Origin: Tipula vernalis
Taxonomy: Eukaryota > Arthropoda > Insecta > Diptera > Tipulidae
Reading direction: 5' to 3'
Assembly: GCA_958295665.1 (NCBI GenBank)
Contig: OY282559.1
Span: forward strand, 255,196,461-255,260,460
Length of the DNA stretch: 64,000 nucleotides
Below the pieces are notes generated by a model. The model had not been told where the DNA came from and searched no databases. It saw nothing but the letters and a program-made list of their open reading frames with translations. Both the position numbers and the translations under genes were made by a program. Shown piece after piece: positions 1 through 10,676 of the stretch (position 1 is the stretch's first letter; every line of letters begins with the position of its first letter).

Positions 1-639
1 AATCCAAATCATGTAAATAATAAAATTGAAGATATCCCTATTTATTTACTTCGTTTCTATATTTTTACAGTCGGTTCTGGTTGTAGATACATATGTATAT
101 GTATATAACAAAAAAAACATTAAGGAAATTTTCAATGTGTTTTTGTTGTTTTGTTTTTTTTTTAATATACCTAGCCAGTTTGACGAAATATCCGTATTTT
201 AAACAAATTACAATTATATAACCAAATAGGATACATTTAGCAGTACAGGTGCAAAAAAAAATATTTTGAATTCAATTACATAATATTGCATATACATAAA
301 TACATAATACATCTGTATGCATTTTAAGTTCGTAGTTCGTAGTTGCATACCAAATTTTTACTATTTATTGAATTTTGGATTATTGAGCCGTATATATAGT
401 ATGTACATATTTACAATAGAGGAATATTGTGTTTTTATTTCGCTGTCGTCAATCTGATTTTCGTTATTAGATTTTACCGAATTTATTTTTATTATTCTTA
501 AACTTATTGTTTTTAGATAATTTTTCATTGCCGATATTTATTTTGCATTTTAATCGATTTATAGGTAATTATTTGAACTCGTATTATCGAAATATCATTG
601 TTGTTATTATTATAAGTCCGATCGTTTAACAGTCAGCCA
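1..639. other. AT-rich stretch without a recognisable gene
   Basis: No open frame of note and no transposon ends are visible. The stretch around 90-110 has the alternating tacatatgtatatgtatata pattern common in fly intergenic DNA, which is weak support for a dipteran origin. Confidence 0.6.
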
Positions 640-1365
640 GTCAAAACGAGCATGTCAGTCATCTCTTTGAATTTATTCATTACTGATAAATTCAACAGTA
701 GGTTCACTTCCAATAGTTTACGAGTCATTCAGTCACAATCAGCAAGTCAGTCATTTTTTTGAATTTATTCATTACATATTTTCATTTGTAGATCCACTTT
801 CGATCGTTTATCAGTCCATCATCTTTGGATTTACTTATTACTGATAAATTCAATTGCAGATTTGCTTTCGATCATTACCAGTCAAACAAGCAGAACCACC
901 GAGTCATCTCTTTGAATTTATTCATTACAGATAAAGATACAATTGAATTGCAGATCCACTTTCGATCGTTTATCAGTCAGTCATCTCTTTAAATTTATTA
1001 TTACTGATAAACTCAACTGTAGATCTACTTCAGATCGTTTACCAGCCAATCGTTCATAACGGGCCAGTCAATCATTTCTTTGAATTAATTCATTACTGAT
1101 AAATTCAACGGTAGGTTCATTTCCAATAGTTTACGAGCCATTCAGTCACAATCAACAAGTCAGTCATCTCTTTGAATTTATTCATTACATAAATTGAATT
1201 GTAGATCTACTTTCGATCGTTTACCAGTGAATCAGCGTGTCTTTGAACTTATTTATTACTGATAAATTCAACTGTAGATCTATTTTCGACAGTTTATCAG
1301 CCAATCAGGTACAACCAGTCAGTCAGTCAAACACCTCTTTGAATTTGTTCATTACACAAAAAATT
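640..1365. repeat. Degenerate tandem array, unit about 70-90 bp
   Basis: The phrase CTCTTTGAATTTATTCATTA, or a near copy, recurs at about 663, 750, 822, 905, 985, 1075, 1165, 1232 and 1332. Each copy is usually followed by CTGATAAATTCAA, a (G)TAGATCTACTTTCGATCGTTTA-like block and a run of CAGTCAGTC. Units differ by substitutions and small indels, so this is an old satellite-like array. An open frame of 60 codons (1237-1419) lies within it but has no recognisable domain and is probably chance. Confidence 0.8.
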
Positions 1366-1778
1366 AGATTCTCAATACTTCTTCTCACTTTATCGAACAA
1401 CAAAAAAAAATCACAATAGCTTTTTCAACTAAAAGCTTCGATACAAACTATATTATGGTCTTAATATGTACCAACAAAAAAAAACTCCGACATAATATTT
1501 TTAATTTAATCTTAATTTAATTCACTGCTTCTGCCCTTCATCAACTCAAAATTTCAACTCCCCGATCTCACCTAGCTCAAACAATTTTTCTTTTTCTTCT
1601 TCCCCTTCATCTTGTTCACATCTTTTCAATAAAATCAATTCCCCAGCACAAAAAAAACCAACATTTTTATTTACAAATAATAAATAAATAATTGGATATT
1701 AAATATATCGAAATGTAATTTGCGAACAATTTTGATTGAAATTAATAATTATTTAAAATTTTACATTTTTATAAAGTT

Positions 1779-1930
1779 ATTTTGTTCTCAAAACATCATC
1801 ATGCTTCGTGCTCCTTTAAACAATTTATGTTCATTTGCGTAAAGTAATAAAACTAATCGTATACATAGTAATCTATGTACGAAATGAAATTTTAAAGAAA
1901 CACGAAGCCTGACCATGTTTGAGAATAAAA
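1779..1930. repeat. Foldback element (imperfect 40-bp inverted arms)
   Basis: The left arm, near CTCAAAACATCATCATGCTTC, pairs with the right arm near GAAGCCTGACCATGTTTGAG. The match extends outward into T/A-rich sequence and inward to TTTAAA on both sides. The centre holds a second hairpin, CGTATACATAG/CTATGTACG. The whole 150 bp could fold into one long hairpin, as expected of a miniature inverted-repeat element. No target duplication was identified. Confidence 0.6.
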
Positions 1931-2064
1931 ATCAATTTACTAAAATGCAAAATTGTGAGTTAAAATTTTATTAATTTCAATTAAAATTGTATTCAATATA
2001 TTTAATTTCAAATTATTTATATTCATAAATAAAAATTTTCATTTAAATTGAAAATAAAGACAAC

Positions 2065-2101
2065 ACAAAATCATGAATTTTAAAATTCCATATGATTTTG
2101 C
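2065..2101. repeat. Short palindrome
   Basis: CAAAATCAT and ATGATTTTG flank GAATTTTAAAATTC, giving an almost perfect hairpin of about 36 bp in non-coding DNA. Function unknown. Confidence 0.6.
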
Positions 2102-2502
2102 TTTCGTGTCGAAGGAAAATAAAAATCTTTATTCCCTTCTTTATTTTAGAGATTTGGGTTTTTTAAAATAATGTGCATTTTTAAATGCGTACACACACAA
2201 ATAAAATATAATTCAAAAAATAAGAATAGGATACACTGACAAAATTCTCAAAATAAAAAAAAAATAAAAAAATCTATAAGCTACCATTCGCTTCGCGATC
2301 GTTCGTTTCTTAATATATACACCCAGTTGTACTTTGCGTGAGCAATCGAAAAATTTTGTTTGAGATGGCACGTTAAAACATGAAACAGAAGTATAAAGCA
2401 AAAAAAAAAAGAAATCTTCGGCTTTCTTTAATTTGTTTTTCATGTAGTAAATTACAATGTTCGCATTTTTTCCGTGCTATTTTTACGAAATATGGTATAA
2501 AG

Positions 2503-2547
2503 TGATGATCACGGTGAGGTATAAGAGAGCATCACCGTGATTGATCA
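2503..2547. repeat. Inverted repeat ATCACGGTGA/TCACCGTGAT
   Basis: Ten-base perfect arms at 2508-2517 and 2532-2541 are separated by 14 bases; TGAT/ATCA blocks extend the pairing outside. It could be a protein-binding dyad or a hairpin. Nearby coding evidence is absent. Confidence 0.6.
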
Positions 2548-3625
2548 TTGATCGCTCTTGGAGCGCTCAGTCGTACAACAGGGCACATACTAGTGAAACT
2601 TAATCATATGGTTGCGTTTTTTATTGTTTCGTTCATTCATAAAAGTTTTGTTTACTATACTTGTATAGTATAAAAACGAAAGAATCTCCTTTGTTTTCCT
2701 TCACAATAATGTACAACAAGGATAGGAACATAATTAAAACTACAACACTTTGTGTGCGCAAGTGGACGTATTAAATAAAAAATAAAAAAAAATTTGGATG
2801 GATTGTTGGTTTTGATTCTATTCTTTTCTAAGGCATTTCAATAAAGTATTTTTTTTTTCATTTTTCTTTATCCATTTACTGGCTATGTTCTTCATTCTAA
2901 TTTCTATATGCATAAACCTACATACACACAAATTCAAAGTTAGGTATATTGTACAATTTAAATGTATGGTAGTATAAGTCATGCGACGATCAACGATTTT
3001 ACATTTTTTACCGCTGATTATTTTAAGCACCAGTTATATTCTTAATGTATCTTGCTATATTCCTTTTATTTATGGTTTAAGCTAAATAATTATGGAACGC
3101 ATTCGTAATTATTACATATATACTAAATATTTACAATAGATGGCAATTCAAATTAAATCATTTTACATTCAATTCACATTTGTAAGGTTTTAAATGTCAA
3201 TGAAATGTCAATTCTACATCAACAAAAGGTAAACAATAAATATATAAATTTAAATTAAATTAATTACAAAATTGAATTATTTCAGGATAATTATCAAATA
3301 GATGAAATGTTAAAATGAGATAAGCATTAATTTTATGTATATAAATTTAAGTTGGATTTACATTACTAACAATTATTTCTTAATTTTAGATTTGAAGTCA
3401 ATCATAGTAGTAGTAAATATCTGCTACAGTGTTGGATCGCAACAAATGATAATATTATTGTTTTTGATAATTAGTGAATGTTTTCGATATTTTTAATATC
3501 AGTAGGGTTATAATTAATATTATTTCGTATAATCACAAAACACCAACAGTTTTCACTTACTTAAAAATAAAAAAAACAAAATTTTTATTTTTGAATTTAT
3601 TTACTTTTATTTATTTAAAATTACA

Positions 3626-3659
3626 ACTAGTTTCGATCTTGTAAAGATCATCTACAGGT
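3626..3659 (-). ncRNA. Hammerhead-ribozyme-like motif of the Penelope-like element
   Basis: Read on the minus strand the order is CTGTAGAT, then a perfect stem GATCTT-TAC-AAGATC, then GAAAC. This matches the hammerhead plan: a CUGANGA core, helix II, then a GAAA core. Penelope-like elements are known to carry hammerhead motifs near their ends. The first core reads CUGUAGA rather than CUGANGA, so cleavage activity is doubtful; helices I and III were not resolved. Confidence 0.5.
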
Positions 3660-3867
3660 AATTTTTTGCAATTAAAAAACTAAAGTAAAAACAACTCTTA
3701 TATATACAAAAATGTTTGTTTAACAGGTAAAAAAAAAACAAAAAAAATATAAAAAGGACTTATATATAAAAATACTAAACAAAATATAAAAGAAATAAAA
3801 AAAAAAAAACGGAGGCGGAGAAACCCACAAATTTAATTAAAAATAAGGGGTATTGCGCTTGTTATGG

Positions 3868-6123
3868 TTAATTTTTAAAAGTTATTTTAAATAAGGGGGA
3901 ATTAATTTTTGCATCATCTGTGTTCATGAGATTTGTGGTGTTGGCGATGTGGTATGACTCGTATGCGTCTAGTTTCCATTTTTGATGTACTGTTTTTATT
4001 ATTTTTGAAATAGTGGTGTCTATTTTGTGGTTATGGTGGAACATATGATATGCAACACTAGATTTATTCCAGTTGGCTTTTTCATGTTCTATAAGCCTAG
4101 TGCTGAAATCTCTCGAAGTCTGGCCGATGTAGGTGTCCTGGCAATCAGAACATTTAATTTGGTAAATTCCAGACCGTAAATCTTGTGTTACATTATCTTT
4201 AAAGTTGTTTAAATCCTTTTTGATGGTTGTTGATGGACGGGTGACAAGTTCTATGTTGTGTTTGTGGAAGACGCGCTGAAGTTTATTGGTGATATCCGGA
4301 AAGTATGGAACGCTGACTCTAGTAGTATTCACCGTTTCCATGGCTGGTTGTAATGTGGTGAGTGATGATTTGATGTGCTTGGCTTTGTGCTTGTTGATAA
4401 TGTTATCAGCAAATTGAGTAGAAAACCCATTGGCTACGGCCGCGTTCTGAATAAATTTAACCTCCTCATCAAATTCCGACTGCTCCATAGGTATATTAAA
4501 TAATCTATGCGCCATAGAATGAAACGCTGCTTGCTTGTGCGTCACATGGTGAAATGAATCTACTGTTATGAATCTATTTGTATTTGTAGACTTTCTAAAA
4601 ATTCCAAATTTTAATTTATTGTTATTATTTCGGATGATTTTTATATCCAGGAAGTTCAAAATGCCATTTTCCTCGGTTTCCATTGTAAACTTAATTGCTG
4701 GATCTATTGTATTAATATGGTTGAAAATAGCTGGCAAATGAGGTTGTTTCACTATTGCAAAAATGTCATCTACATATCTAAGCCAAATCCTCGGGAACAG
4801 GTTGAAGTTTTGTTTTAGATTTTCCTCCATGTTGCTCATGAATACGTTGCTTAGGTATGGCGCCAATTTGCTTCCCATGGATGTTCCGGATGTTTGCTGG
4901 TAAAATTTATCTCGAAATTGAACAAAATTCTGCTCCATGCATGTATGGACAATTTTGATGTAAGCTTGTATTAGACTTGCCTGTACTTGATTTTTTAAAA
5001 GATGATCCTCCAAATTGTTTATTGCCGTTTTTATTGGGATACTCGGGAACAATGCTGTCACATCAAATGATACTAATATTTCATCAGGAGCTAATGTTAT
5101 GTCTGTTAGTTTTTCCACTAACTCCTTTGAATTTATTATACTGCATCCTTTTGGTGGTGGAATCATTTCCAGCTCTTTCAACAACCATTTAGCCATGTTT
5201 TCTGTAGGTGTCGAGATATTTGATGCAATTGGTCTCATCTTGTTACCGGGCTTATGAATTTTCGGCAATGCATAAAGCTTCGATACCTTCGGATTGGTAA
5301 CGTGAAATTTGTACTCTAATTGACGATCATTCAATATAGCTGCTATTTCCTTTGTTACATTTTTGGCTTGTTTGACCATGTTGTTGAGAGGGTCCCTTGG
5401 ATTGTTGTTTCTCCAAGTGTGTTCTTTGTATGGACCTTCGGCTATTGTTGATAATACTCGTTCATCGTAATCCCGTTTATCCAAAATGACGGCCGCGTTC
5501 CCCTTGTCTGCTTTCAGAAAAACGATGTCCTTCTTTTTTTTGAGAGCCGTGATGGTTTTCAATGTCGATGAGGCTTTGCTATCCTTCTTTCCTTTGTGTT
5601 GAAGAATAATTTTCTGTGCCTCAAACCTAATGTTGTTTTTGACCAAGGAGGGGCAGCGAGTTATTCCACTTTCAATATCCACTGTGATGTCTTCCAGAGG
5701 TGCTGCGGCAGGTTTTGTTGCAAAATTTAACCCATTGTTGAGGATTTTTAATTCGTTGACTGTAAATTCTGTAGATGACATGTTGTGGACGAAGTTATCG
5801 ATGAATGGAACCCGTTCTCTAATATTAATGCTGCGGCTATTTTTAAGTTTTTGAATTTTCTTGCGATGAATCTGGTTTTGTTCTTTCTGCACTTTTAATA
5901 TTCTCCTATGAACATAACTATCGAACTCTAACCACAAACAGTTAAATTTTACACTATCTAAATAATATTTAGAGGTAATTTTCAAGTGTGTGTAATATGT
6001 TTCGAGCTCTAGTTTATTCAATACAGAATATTTGTTGCAAATTTCCTCCCTCAACCAGACCTTCTTAATCACTTTCTCCACTTTGTTAGTGATATTATTA
6101 TTTATCGCGAACTTAACTTTCAT
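3868..6123 (-). CDS. Penelope-type reverse transcriptase with GIY-YIG endonuclease
   Basis: An uninterrupted ORF of 751 residues that would copy the element RNA into DNA at a nick made by its own endonuclease. The N-terminal third is basic and probably coiled. The reverse transcriptase core follows, with KADKGNAAVILDKRDY, LPKIHKPGNKMRPIAS, the aspartate motif VSFDVTALFPSIP and the catalytic RYVDDIFAIV. A GIY-YIG endonuclease sits at the C-terminus (SGIYQIKCSDCQDTYIGQTS, followed by R, E and a terminal N-rich part). That domain order is diagnostic of Penelope-like elements. Length is close to typical for the family, slightly short at the N-terminus. The start ATG lies right at the junction with the I-like LINE, so a few upstream codons may be lost. 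No stop or frameshift interrupts it, unlike nearly all neighbours. Confidence 0.9.
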   Translation of the reverse strand: MKVKFAINNNITNKVEKVIKKVWLREEICNKYSVLNKLELETYYTHLKITSKYYLDSVKFNCLWLEFDSYVHRRILKVQKEQNQIHRKKIQKLKNSRSINIRERVPFIDNFVHNMSSTEFTVNELKILNNGLNFATKPAAAPLEDITVDIESGITRCPSLVKNNIRFEAQKIILQHKGKKDSKASSTLKTITALKKKKDIVFLKADKGNAAVILDKRDYDERVLSTIAEGPYKEHTWRNNNPRDPLNNMVKQAKNVTKEIAAILNDRQLEYKFHVTNPKVSKLYALPKIHKPGNKMRPIASNISTPTENMAKWLLKELEMIPPPKGCSIINSKELVEKLTDITLAPDEILVSFDVTALFPSIPIKTAINNLEDHLLKNQVQASLIQAYIKIVHTCMEQNFVQFRDKFYQQTSGTSMGSKLAPYLSNVFMSNMEENLKQNFNLFPRIWLRYVDDIFAIVKQPHLPAIFNHINTIDPAIKFTMETEENGILNFLDIKIIRNNNNKLKFGIFRKSTNTNRFITVDSFHHVTHKQAAFHSMAHRLFNIPMEQSEFDEEVKFIQNAAVANGFSTQFADNIINKHKAKHIKSSLTTLQPAMETVNTTRVSVPYFPDITNKLQRVFHKHNIELVTRPSTTIKKDLNNFKDNVTQDLRSGIYQIKCSDCQDTYIGQTSRDFSTRLIEHEKANWNKSSVAYHMFHHNHKIDTTISKIIKTVHQKWKLDAYESYHIANTTNLMNTDDAKINSPLFKITFKN

Positions 6124-8960
6124 GAACTTAGGAGGTCAGGGTTATTACTAGGGTTATTTAGCTGGATGGCGAATTTCCAATTTTTATCCTCGACGAAAAT
6201 TCCAATTCCTGCTTTATTGTTAATTATAGAGCCATCTGTGCAGATTTTTGCGAAGTTATTATATTTATTAATTTCAGCCATAGATAATGCATATTGTTCA
6301 GAATGGTTTATAAGATTTTTGTTTGTGATTCCATCAATATTTGTTATAATGCTAAAATTAGAGGGAGAAGTTTGTTTTATATGAAAAGGTTTAATTTTGG
6401 AAAGAAAAGAATAGTTAGAATATAAGTCATTAAGTTTAGGAAGAGAACTATTGCTTTTAATGTCGTTACCGATTATGGAATTATTATATAGATTTTTTGT
6501 AATATAAATTAGTGATTTCTTAGTAAAATCTAGATCTGAGGTTGTTTCTAGGGATTCGGATAAAATAGTCGGAATCGGAGTAGTTCTTAAGAAGCCTAGA
6601 CAAACTCTCAGACAAGCATTTTTAATAGATTGACAGATATTAATATCTTTTTTACATTTAGTGTCTGTAAAAACATAAGTGTATTCAAGTTTTGATTTAA
6701 CTATTGCTTTAAAAATATTGATCATTGTTTCAGGATTTACACCTCCATTAAAATGGGTGAGAGTTTTAAGTAAGTTAATGGAATTGGAAATATTTGCTTT
6801 TAAGTTTGTGTAATGAATTGAAAATGAAAGTCTATTTGTTAAAGTTGTACCCAGTATCTTAGTAGTCACTCTTTCTTTTATGTAGATATTATTAATTTTT
6901 AAATTAAGAGATTTGGAATTATTTTTATTAGTGAATAGTCTTAAAAAATGAGATTTATCAGTGTTAATTTGTAGTTTTAAAGATTGTAATTTATCAGTTA
7001 ATGAGAGTAAAGTAGAATCTGTTATTAATTGTAAGTTATCATGATTATCGGCAGAAATTACAATGCAAATATCATCGGCACATTGGAAAATTTTTGTATA
7101 GGTGTTATTGATGTCGTGTAAAGAAGTGGTATAGATATTAAAAGGGGTAGGACTCAAACAGCTACCTGAGGAATGCCTTTATTAGTGTAATGAATGGAAG
7201 CTTGATTGATATTTTGAATAGAAATAATTCTATTTGTGAGAAATTGAGAAATCCAATGTGTAATGTTATTAGGGAAATTGAAGTTTTTAAAGGTGTATAA
7301 TAAAATATTTTTATCTACATTATCAAAAGCTTTGGAAATGTCAATGTTAACTAAAACAATTTTTTTTTGTTGTTGTTTGAGGGAGTTGATGAAATTAAAC
7401 ATTTCTACAAAATAATCAGTGATACTTTTATTTTTTCTAAAACCAAAATTGTAAAAGTTGAGAGTATTATGGGAGATTAGATGATCATTAATTCGTTTTA
7501 AAATGAGTTTATTGAAGATTTTGGAGAAAATAGGTAACAGGCAAATAGGACGGTAGTTAATAATGTTTCTATCATCTCTCCCCTTTTTCAAAATGGCAAT
7601 TGTGTATGATGTTTTCCGTTTAGTGGGGTAAATCTGATTTTGCCAGATGTTATTAAAATGGTTTGTAATAATATTGATTAGGTCAGGATTAGTGGAAACT
7701 AACTGTTTAATGATTTTATATGAGATTTTATCATGTCCTGGAGCACTATTATTGGAGTTTTTAATAATGTCAAGAATTTCAGTGTTTTTAAATTCCGCAG
7801 GATTAATAGGATTGAGGTTATTAGAGGGATTAGGAGGGGATTCAAAGGAGACAGGAAAATTATAATTTAAAAATTTATTTGCTAGTGTAGGATCTTCTAA
7901 AATTCTATAGTTGGATTGTTTTTTATTTTATTGATATTGTTCCATAGATCGGAATTGTTAGTTTATGATTTATACTCATCGAAAAAATGTTCAAAGGTTT
8001 TTTCTTTTCTCTTCTGATTGTTAATTTAAGTTTTTGTACAGATTTTTTTAGTTCAATAGCGGTAAAAATATTTTTGTTTAGATTATAAAATAGATGTTTG
8101 TGTTTTTTAATGTTCCATAGTCTCTGTATAAGGTCGTTCCACCAGGGTTTAGGTTTGAAAGTATTTTTACTTGTAATGATAGAAGTGTTTTCAGAAATTA
8201 GTTTTTCTAGATGTTCTTCAACATTGCATTTATCATCAATATTATTTAGATCAAAATCTCTCAGTACTTTTGACCAGTTTATGATTTGTTTTTTTTGATA
8301 AAAGTTTAGTTTGTAGTCGTAGTAGAAATTGATGGAATCATTTTTCCATGAGAGTTTTCCGATTAAACTGGTTGAGCACAAAGTGATGTCCAGTGCTGAA
8401 GAATTATTTCTGAAAAGATCTTGTCTTGTGTGAGAGCCATCATTCAATAAAAATACGTTATTAGCAGTGATTATATCTGCAATTTTATCGCCCACTCTGT
8501 CGTAAGTAGGGGTTAATGAATCATCCCAAAGACCATTATGAATATTTATGTCTGCCGCTATTAAACAATTATCTAGATTTTGAGTGATAAGATGTTCAAA
8601 TTCATTAATGATTTCCTGAGGTCTAATAACCGAGTTATTATAAAAAGATAAGATATTAAAATCAATATTTTTAAATTTGATGTTAATTTTGAAAGCTTGA
8701 AAGCGGATGTAATGAAAATTTAAATTAATAATCTTCCAAGAAAGTTTTTTATGTATTAAAAAACCTACACCGCCAAAACCATCTGGTCTGTCATCAGTAA
8801 TAAGATTGTAATTATTAAAAATTAAATTGCTATTTGGGCTTGTCCAGGTTTCGGATAGAATAACGATATCAATATGATTGGATTGAATGTAATGGTATAG
8901 TAAATCTTTGTTACTACTTAAACTACGAATATTAATTTGTAAAATTTTTAAAGGCTGCAT
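6120..8960 (-). pseudogene. ORF2 of the I-like LINE: endonuclease, reverse transcriptase, partial RNase H
   Basis: The first segment (8960-7923) is an AP-type endonuclease: LQINIRSLSSNK, VILSETW, GFGGVGFLI and AADINIHNGLWDD are typical motifs, nicking target DNA. After a frame break near 7922 the linker and reverse transcriptase follow without an ATG (7920-7154): INYRPICLLPIFSKIFNK, NIDISKAFDNVD and GIPQ. A frameshift exactly after GIPQ disrupts the conserved Gly/Ser turn. The last segment (7157-6120) has the catalytic QCADDICIV, a thumb region and an RNase H opening, ICTDGSIINNKAGIGIF, which stops where the Penelope-like element begins. With only a few frame breaks, this copy is relatively recent but dead. 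Confidence 0.85.
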
Positions 8961-10250
8961 AATGAATGGATAAATGAAATGAAAACGAAACTGGGAAGAA
9001 AAATTTATTTTTTAATAAGTTTAATTAATTTGATTTTGAGAGAGTCTATATTAGCCGGATGTTTATTAAAGTCATCGGAATTATCTAAAAGTAATTTGAC
9101 GTCCTTAAAGATTGAATCTCTTTCGCTTATTTGACTTCTTAACTCTTTTACCATTTAAGACATTAATTTTTCTAGCGTCAAAGTTCATTAAGTTGTTATT
9201 GGGCCAGGCTTGATTATTAGTACATACTATATATCGTTGTTGAAATCTATCGATTTGGGAATATTTTGTTGTCTACCATAAAGGTGGCTTTTAGATTCTC
9301 TAAAACTTGATTTGTTTATTATCATATGCTCTCTAATTTGTTTCTGTCTATATCTTTCAATACACTGGAAAAAATTAGTAGCGTAGCCCGTTCCACAATA
9401 TTTACAATACACTTTCTTCACATGTTGTACATCTATTAATTTTTGATCTACATCTAGTAGCTGCTAGGCATTTTTTGCAGAATAACGGATTTGGTATAAA
9501 ATATTCAACTTTTAATAAAATATTGTCGTATAGAGTGACATTGTGTGGAATAATTCCTGAATCGAAAGTGATTTTAACTGATTCGATATGTTCAGCTGTT
9601 TTGGTGGTATTATTCCATTTTGTCATCGTTTCTATATTTGAGATATTGTATTTCGATTTAATATTTTCTTTAATTTCCTCAATAGAGAGTACAATAGGAA
9701 TATTCCTAACAATGCCGATTAAGGATGTGAAATTTTTCGGTATTTAGGTTGTATAATTGTCAAATTTTTTAAAGGCTTCTGATTTGACACAGTTATTTGC
9801 GTCTTCAAATTTGTTAAAAATAATCTTGGCCACATTTTTGCTAACAATTGAGATATTTTTGACATCATTGAACTTGTTGAATTGATTGCTTTACCTATTA
9901 AAACTAGATTTAAATTTTCTTTACTAACAAAAAATGGGCCGATATCTAATTTGTTATATAAATTAATTTTGACTTCAGTGCTACTTAGGCGTCATGAAGA
10001 AGGCAAAGGAGTTATTTCATTAAATGACGCATTTGCGACTTGCTTCCTATTTTGTTTCCTTTTAATGTCCTTATTAGGCATATTATTTTATTTACTGTTT
10101 TCTATTATGTTATTATTAATGACGATTTTGGATTTTTTATTTTTATTTGTTACATTTTCAGAATCAGAGTCAGAGAAATCACCAGAAAATAGTAGAGGTG
10201 CAAAGTACTGCGTACTTGCCCCTCCTCGCTTGTATTAGGTAGATTTATTA
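6125..10250 (-). mobile_element. I-like LINE, truncated at its 3' end by the Penelope-like element
   Basis: Minus-strand non-LTR retrotransposon with a degraded gag-like ORF1 (about 10250-9227) and a nearly readable ORF2 (8960-6120): endonuclease, reverse transcriptase and the start of an RNase H. An RNase H after the reverse transcriptase points to the I superfamily. The 3' end is lost where the Penelope-like element begins. The 5' end is not sharply defined; it faces the 5' end of a second LINE on the other strand. Confidence 0.8.
9227..10150 (-). pseudogene. ORF1 (gag-like) remnant of the I-like LINE
   Basis: Minus-strand reading gives pieces of a LINE nucleocapsid protein: an LDIGPFFVSKENLNLVLIGK-type N-terminal block near 9960-9890, then NIPIVLSIEEIKENIKSKYN near 9700-9640. 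A cysteine-rich C-terminus follows with FIPNPLFCKKC, RCTTCEES and YCKYCGTGYATNFFQC. The CCHC knuckles are damaged, and at least two frameshifts and two stops break the frame. The protein would bind the element RNA. It lies upstream of ORF2 as expected. Positions are approximate because no single frame spans it. Confidence 0.65.
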
Positions 10251-10676
10251 TTTTGTGGATGGAAAAACAACTATGAAAAGACTTACCCGAGAATAAACAA
10301 ACCAATCAGAATAAATTATTAAGATATTAATTTAAATGAAAATCAAATTAATTAAAATTAAATGAAAAACTGATAATTTATAAAATACTTCACTAAAAAG
10401 AGACGCTCACACAATAAAGTTTCGAGAAAGAAAGGTAATCAAGTGATAAAGTGTATAGTTTAAATAAGTATAAGTGACATTTGTAAGTTATACTGTAGTG
10501 ACAAAAAGTAGTGCACCACAGTAAAAACAATAAATATTGTGCTTATAATTTGTGGGCAATGCCCACAAATAGACAATCGCTCAGCGCAGTTCATGTATAT
10601 AAATTAAAACATAAATATAATAGATTATTAAAAAAATGTAAATAATAAAAAAAAAGAAATTAACACAACAATAAAA
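10251..10676. other. Head-to-head 5' regions of two LINEs
   Basis: This non-coding stretch separates the I-like LINE (minus) from the Jockey-like LINE (plus). It holds a perfect palindrome, TTTGTGGGC-AT-GCCCACAAA, near 10550-10570, and the trinucleotide-rich leader typical of LINE 5' UTRs. I cannot place either transcription start. Confidence 0.5.

Larger units (their letters stand above)
1931..3599. other. AT-rich stretch without a recognisable gene
   Basis: Apart from the two short inverted repeats listed separately, I see no coding region or transposon end. The only frames, 2213-2443 and 2818-3030 on the minus strand, are low-complexity Phe/Lys-rich and unconvincing. Confidence 0.55.
3600..6124 (-). 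mobile_element. Penelope-like retroelement
   Basis: Minus-strand element defined by its single long ORF (3868-6123), a 3' non-coding part of about 270 bp and a hammerhead-like motif at 3626-3659. The 5' side meets the RNase H coding region of an I-like LINE directly at about 6124, so the element inserted into that LINE or replaced its end. I could not find the rest of the LINE beyond the Penelope 3' end, nor a second copy of the terminal sequence upstream, so a complete pseudo-LTR structure is not shown. Confidence 0.8.

Noticed and set aside
2480..2580. Possible promoter with TATAAAG/TATAAGAG and a TCAGTCG initiator-like site
   Set aside because: Spacing between TATA-like and initiator-like sites is wrong and no gene follows.
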